Assembly: GCF_001723175.1 (NCBI RefSeq)
Contig: NC_064651.1
Coordinates: 620,001-684,000, forward strand
DNA length: 64,000 nt
Source: Penicillium oxalicum
Taxonomy: Eukaryota > Ascomycota > Eurotiomycetes > Eurotiales > Aspergillaceae
Reading direction: 5' to 3'
Program-made: the position numbers and the translations under genes
In this document: one piece after another, positions 58,885-64,000 of the stretch
Layout of the letters: each line of letters opens with the position of its first letter
How positions within the stretch are numbered: position 1 is the stretch's first letter
The notes under the pieces: model-generated
Database searches by the model: none
Seen by the model: the letters and a program-made list of their open reading frames with translations, nothing else
Told to the model about the DNA's origin: nothing

Positions 58885-59234
58885 TAAAGAGGGGAATACT
58901 TACAGTAGTCTAATCTTACTAGATAGGTCGAGTTATAGAGGAACTAAACCAAACCTATAAGTACGTAAGTCCTAGAATCCTCTAAGGTAATCGTGAGATC
59001 CGATATCAGGTACTAAAGGCAGGAATTAAAAAGAGTGTGATATTATAAGTGTAAGGAATCCGACTATAAAGACTGTCTAGAATCCTCCGTCCAAACTATT
59101 AATCTAAACCGATAATAATAATCCTAAAGATCCCGTAGCCTAGGTCTTAGATAACCTCCCTAGGCGGTCAGGCTATCAGGCATCTCTTACTACTAAACAT
59201 CTACTAAGTATATATAACCGAATCCCCTACTACA
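58885..59234 (-). repeat. 5' LTR of A2 (350 bp)
   Basis: Inverted copy of 23320-23669, same length. On its outer side it abuts A3 sequence directly. Confidence 0.88.
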
Positions 59235-62200
59235 ATATATATAGGTATAAACTTAAAGCTACGATTAATTAGGGATTATCGGTTAATCTTATTTCTCTAG
59301 AAATAGTACGTATATTAAACCTTAATATTTGAAAAGATCTAAAGCTATATATAGTACCTATTAATAGCTAAACGTATCCCTTTTACGGAGTTATAGAAGG
59401 CTTACCTATTTTAATTAGCGATATTATAACGTAGTCTTACTATATAATTATAAAGGATTATATAGCAGAGATTCTTCTAGGACAGATCTAGTTACGCGAT
59501 ATAATAGCTTCTATTACAGAGAAAATTAATAGTTCTATTAAAATAGTAGTCTTTTTAGAAGACCGGAATAGGAAGTTAGTCTTTAAGGTATATTCTCCGA
59601 GCAAGAAAACTTCGGTCTAGGAATATTAGCTATAGCCTAAAGATTTTATAGAACCTATAAATACGGAGATAGATTTTTTAGGATATCCGGAAGTCTAATT
59701 AGTAACGCTTTCGGTATATTAAATAAGATACCGATACTAAAAATAGGCTATAATTTACTATACGTTTTAATAGTACCCTTTAAAAATACTATAAAAGTAC
59801 TAAAAATATTTAAAATTACGAGAGATAAAAAGATATTAAAAATTTTAGGTAAATTAAGATTTAGCTACGACTATAAGATTCCGCGTAGGTAGCTATAGGA
59901 TATTACTATAGAATTTCTATAACTAAGGTATCTTTTAGCTATAAATCCGAGTCTTAGATCTATATGTATAGGTATACTAGTTTATACTTTATTTAAAAGA
60001 GTAGCGGATAAGATTAAACTAGTTAACGCGACCGAAAATAATAGATTAGTACTAACTAGTTATATAAATTAGAAGGAAATCTACGAAAAGAAATTCTTTA
60101 CTAAATATCGCGCGTCTAATATTAAAAGTAAATTTAATAATCTGCTAATACCGCGAATCTCTATAATTATAAGAGGTATACGTCTAACGCTAGAATAGGA
60201 GTAGAAAATACTAATTAGAAAGGATCTACTACTAAAGGAAAGGGAGCTATTATATAAGATACTTTTTAAAAGAGAGGGCTATTTTATATAGGATTAGTCC
60301 TATATATTATTAATCTTTCTAGAAGTAATACTACTATAATATATTAAGACGATCCTATATAAGGCGTAGTAGTATCCTAGATTTCGGATTCTATTAGCGC
60401 TAAAAGGTATTATTAAAGAAATATTATAAGAAAGGTTATAGAAAGAGGTCCTTAAATATTACGATAGTCCTTACTAAAATCCTTAGTTCTTAGTACGTAA
60501 GAAAAATAGGAAATATCGAATAGTTAATATAGCGATATATATTAATAAAGTAATAGTACGCGATACGAATATACCTCCTAATATAGATAAATTCGTCGAA
60601 GAATTTTTAGGAATAACGATATCCTTAGCTATTAATCTATTTTCCGGATATAACTAGATAACTCTAGATAGTCGCGATTAAAATATAATAGCGATTTAGA
60701 CCCTAATCGGTTTACTAAGATAGACTATATTATTATAAGGGGCTTCGAATTCTATATTATAATTCTAAAGAGTAGTTATATAGATCCTAGCTAATATTCT
60801 ATATATTACTAAATCTTTTATAGATAATATTCTAGTTAAAGGACCTAAGACCCGGTATAATAATAAGTTTATAAGACTAGGAATTAGGAGGTTTATCTTA
60901 GAATATATATAAAATCTAGATAAGACCCTATATCTTTTAGAACTTACGGGAGCGAGAGTTTCTATAGAAAAATCGTAACTTATAATATCCGGCCTTAAAA
61001 TTATAGGCTAGATATACGATTCTAATAGGCGTAGGCCTAATAAGCGGAAAATTTCTAAGTTAGCTAACTAGCTAGTTCCTATTAATTATAATAAGGTACG
61101 CTCTTTTATTAGTCTTATAGTCTACTTTCGAATTCTAGTAAAGGATTTTTAGTATATTATAGTACTATTATATACGATTTTACGGAAGGATATAATATTC
61201 GATTAGGGTAATAATAAATAGAATACCTTTAAGAAGATTAAGAAGATACTATATAGTTTTCTAGTAGTTATACTAGTTAATTATAGCTAGAATCTGTTAG
61301 ATCTAATACTTATAGTAGACGCGTTAAAAATAGGATAGGGTAGCGTTTTAATATAGAAAAAAGAAGGGGTATAACGAGTAGCACGATATAAGTTAGGGGT
61401 TTAGTCTAAATCAGAGTAAATATATAATACTAGAAAATTAGAATATTAAGGAGTAATAAAGGTATTTAAAAAGCTACGGTATTAGCTATATAGGATAAGG
61501 TTTATATTAGAAACTAATACTAATATATTAGTTATATAATTAAATCGACTAGCTTCGGACTTACCTAGCGCTTTAGTAACGCGATAGCTTACTTAGATTT
61601 AGCTCTTTAATTTTAATATAAAGTATATTCCTAGGGCGAAAAATAGTATCGCTAATAGCCTATCTAGGAAGCCTACTACGCTAGAAGAATTAGAAGAGTA
61701 AGAAAAAGAGAGAGACGTTAATAAATTTATTATAGCTAAAATCTCTTATCTTCGCGTTATAGTTTCCCTAGTAGAAACTATAGTTTCTATTAAAATTCCT
61801 ATTTCTTAAGAGATTTCTTCTATAGAAGAAATAACTATTAGTATAGAAATTCTAGACAGATTATATTTAGAAGAATCTTAGAAAATTATAAGGTTCTTAA
61901 TAATACTACGTAGGCCTACTAAGATATCTTATAGTAAATTTAGTATATTTAAGAAAAAGGCTTTAAGATTTATAGTCTAAGATCGATATCTATTTTATAG
62001 AGAGTATAGTAGAGATCTAATTATATAAAGGGTTTTAGACGATACTAGGATACGAAAAGAGACGCTATAGCGCTTATATAAAGAATTAGGCTATAAAGGC
62101 CGCGAAGCTACTTATAACCTATTAGCTACGCGGTACTATTAGCTAGGAATATATAATAAGACTACGAAATTTATACGAGTATACTTCGAATACTAGGCGC

Positions 62201-63284
62201 GTAATCCTATTAGACTATATAAACCTACTAGAAGTATAAGACTAATATAAATCTAGGAGAAACAGTATATTAATACTACCCTACTACCTAATAAGGATAG
62301 TTAAAAAGGAGTTATCTAAGTAAGAGATTCGGCGAGCGGATAGCTAGAAATAAGGATTCTCTAGAAAGTAGATAGTAAAAGCGCTACTAGATTCGTTTAG
62401 GAAGATATTATCTATAGGTATAGGGTATCTTAGGAGATTATTATTAATTTTAGTCCTAAAATACGTTCGGAAATACGAAATTTTTTGAAATCGTATCGCG
62501 TTAATACTATTTTAATTTCGGTATATAACCCGTAGGTAAATAGGGCGATTAAGAGAGTAATACGAACGCTAAAAGACGCCCTAAGACGCCCTATCTAAAA
62601 TAACGAATAGATATAAACTATTAGAGGGTATTAAACTAAAATAGTCCTAAAAGCTACTAGCCGCCGCGATACTTACTAACAGAGCGACTTTATATATATA
62701 TACTAGTACCTTACCCTTCTGATTTATTTATAGATAAGATACTATCTTACTAGTAGAATTAGATATACCTACCTAGTTAATACTACCCTAGGAAAAAGTA
62801 GAGACACGCGCGGAGCTAATTATATTACGAGCTAAATAAATTAAAAGACGAGACTAGGATATCTCTAATATAATAATATAGCTATAGAGGCTAAGAGCTT
62901 AGAATAAAGAATATTATAACTCGTATAGAAACCTACGAATTACGCCCCTAAAAGAAAAAGATTTAGTCCTTCTCTATAATACTAGGTTAGAGGATAATAT
63001 AATATCTAGAAATAAGCTCTGATTTAGATAGATAGGGCTATATTAAATTAGAAAAGATCTAAAAAATAGCATATACGAAATTAAAGAATTAGATAGTATC
63101 CTATACTAATAGATAAATAAGGTAAGCGCTAGTATTAATAGTAGTAGGCTAAAAAGATTTTATTACTAGGCGCTCTAGGATAAAAGAAATTTAGATAAGG
63201 ATAAAAGAATTAAGACTAAGAACGGATTACTACCTACTATATAAAGATACAGAAGAGGATAGCTATCGCGAGAGGGATAGGGTT
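59235..63284 (+). pseudogene. pol of A3: protease, RT, RNase H, integrase
   Basis: Colinear with A1 pol. The RT box near 60825-60850 reads FIDNIL as in A1. The integrase zinc-binding region is near 62065-62190. A duplicated GACGCCCTA stretch near 62575-62592 is an extra small insertion relative to A1. Stops are frequent. Confidence 0.7.
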
Positions 63285-63554
63285 AAGTTAATTATATAAT
63301 TTTCTTTATTAAAATATTACGTATTAATTAGTCTATTTAATACTAATATTTCGGATTTTTTTTGTATTTTTATTAATTTCTCTTAGAAACAGATTAATTT
63401 TGTTAGGTTTACTAAATTTTGTCTTTATTTAGAAATTTAGTAATTTTTAAGAGTATTTTAAAAAGTAATAGAAAAGTAACTTACTAGGAATAGCAAGATT
63501 TTTAGGAAGAGAGGGAAGTCTCCGGAGAGAGCTTAAATTATAACGATTTTCGCT

Positions 63555-64000
63555 AAATACTACGAATTTCTTCTATAGAAGAATTTAATATAATAAACTA
63601 GGCTACGATATCCGCTATAAGCTAGTATCTTAATATTATATCTTTAATACTAAGTAATTATTTAATATTAGTTACTTCTCCTAGTAAGATTATCGAAGAA
63701 TTACGAATACTACCTATAGACTAGATCTATAAGATAGCTAAGCTCTATCTATATAAGATTTACGAAAAAGGATAGGAATTTTTAGACTCTATCGTAATTA
63801 AACTCTATACTTTTATAAAAGATAGCGAATTTTAGAAAGGATATAAGTCTCGGGAAGATTTTAAGGATAGCTAGATAGTAGTAAAAGAAGCAATTAATCG
63901 CTATAAATACGATAAGAACTATATCTAGTAAGTAATATATATAGCGCTATAAGCCTAGAATAGTAACGCTAAAAAGATTATAATCCGGGCTAGAACGAAA
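63555..64000 (+). pseudogene. ORF3 of A3, start only
   Basis: Matches A1 from about 37551. It is cut by the window edge. RIP stops are present. Confidence 0.5.

Larger units (their letters stand above)
54720..59234 (-). mobile_element. A2: family A deletion derivative lacking pol
   Basis: Inverted. LTR 59234-58885, leader with seven 12-bp units, and gag to about 56440. It then jumps directly to the last 100 bp of pol, the spacer, and ORF3 up to 54720, where C2 begins. Relative to A1 all of protease, RT, RNase H and integrase is missing. RIP damage is heavy. Confidence 0.85.
59235..64000 (+). mobile_element. A3: family A fragment, protease to ORF3, runs off the edge
   Basis: Begins in the protease region (equivalent to A1 about 26735) immediately after the LTR of A2. 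It runs through RT, RNase H, integrase, spacer and the first part of ORF3. It shows the uninterrupted site where B1 entered A1 (CCGCGTAGG near 59881). Heavily RIP-mutated. Confidence 0.87.

Overview
The window looks like a chromosome segment of a filamentous ascomycete, most likely Aspergillus/Penicillium-type Eurotiales. The genes carry short introns (51-179 nt) with fungal splice sites. The gene set (xylitol dehydrogenase, mitochondrial D-lactate dehydrogenase, HET-C, a Clr5-domain protein, a Utp17/Nan1-type WD protein, Rpb10, a DUF7624-like protein) is typical of that group. The repeats carry C-to-T damage at CpA, the signature of RIP (repeat-induced point mutation). Species cannot be decided from the sequence alone.

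The left third (1-23.1 kb) is ordinary gene-bearing DNA with eight genes. xdhA (minus, 3 exons) and a DLD1-type D-lactate dehydrogenase (plus, 4 exons) are divergent. A het-C homologue (minus, 4 exons) converges on the latter. Then come a Ser-rich protein of unknown function (plus, one exon, with a short upstream ORF), a Clr5-domain gene (plus) broken by a one-base frame disruption in a CCG/poly-Pro tract, and the WD-repeat gene (minus, 3 exons). The WD-repeat gene is divergent from rpb10 (plus, 4 tiny exons, one intron of GC-AG type). The last gene is DUF7624-like (plus), and its 5' exons are only partly resolved.

From about 23.3 kb to the right edge there is no host gene. This is an island of nested, RIP-damaged LTR retrotransposons from three families. 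Family A is Ty3/gypsy with a 350-bp LTR, a third ORF after pol and a dispersed 18-22 bp palindrome. Family B is Ty3/gypsy of the chromodomain type, with an LTR of about 720-740 bp beginning TGTTACG and ending CGTAACA, and an antisense Cys-rich/coiled-coil ORF before the 3' LTR. Family C is Ty1/copia, with an LTR of about 180-195 bp and a primer-binding site matching the anticodon region of a CAU tRNA-Met.

Layout of the island: A1 (23320-39510) is split by B1 (27378-33911, target duplication CCGCG). B1 is itself hit by an inverted A fragment (A4, 32256 to the assembly gap at 33202-33701). C1 (39511-48539) follows A1 and is split by B2 (39923-47433, target duplication CTAGG). C2 (48540-54719, minus) abuts C1 on one side and A2 on the other, with no matching target duplication. 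A2 (54720-59234, minus) lacks nearly all of pol. A3 (59235-64000, plus) runs off the edge. All element genes seen are damaged by stop codons. C2 is the least damaged.
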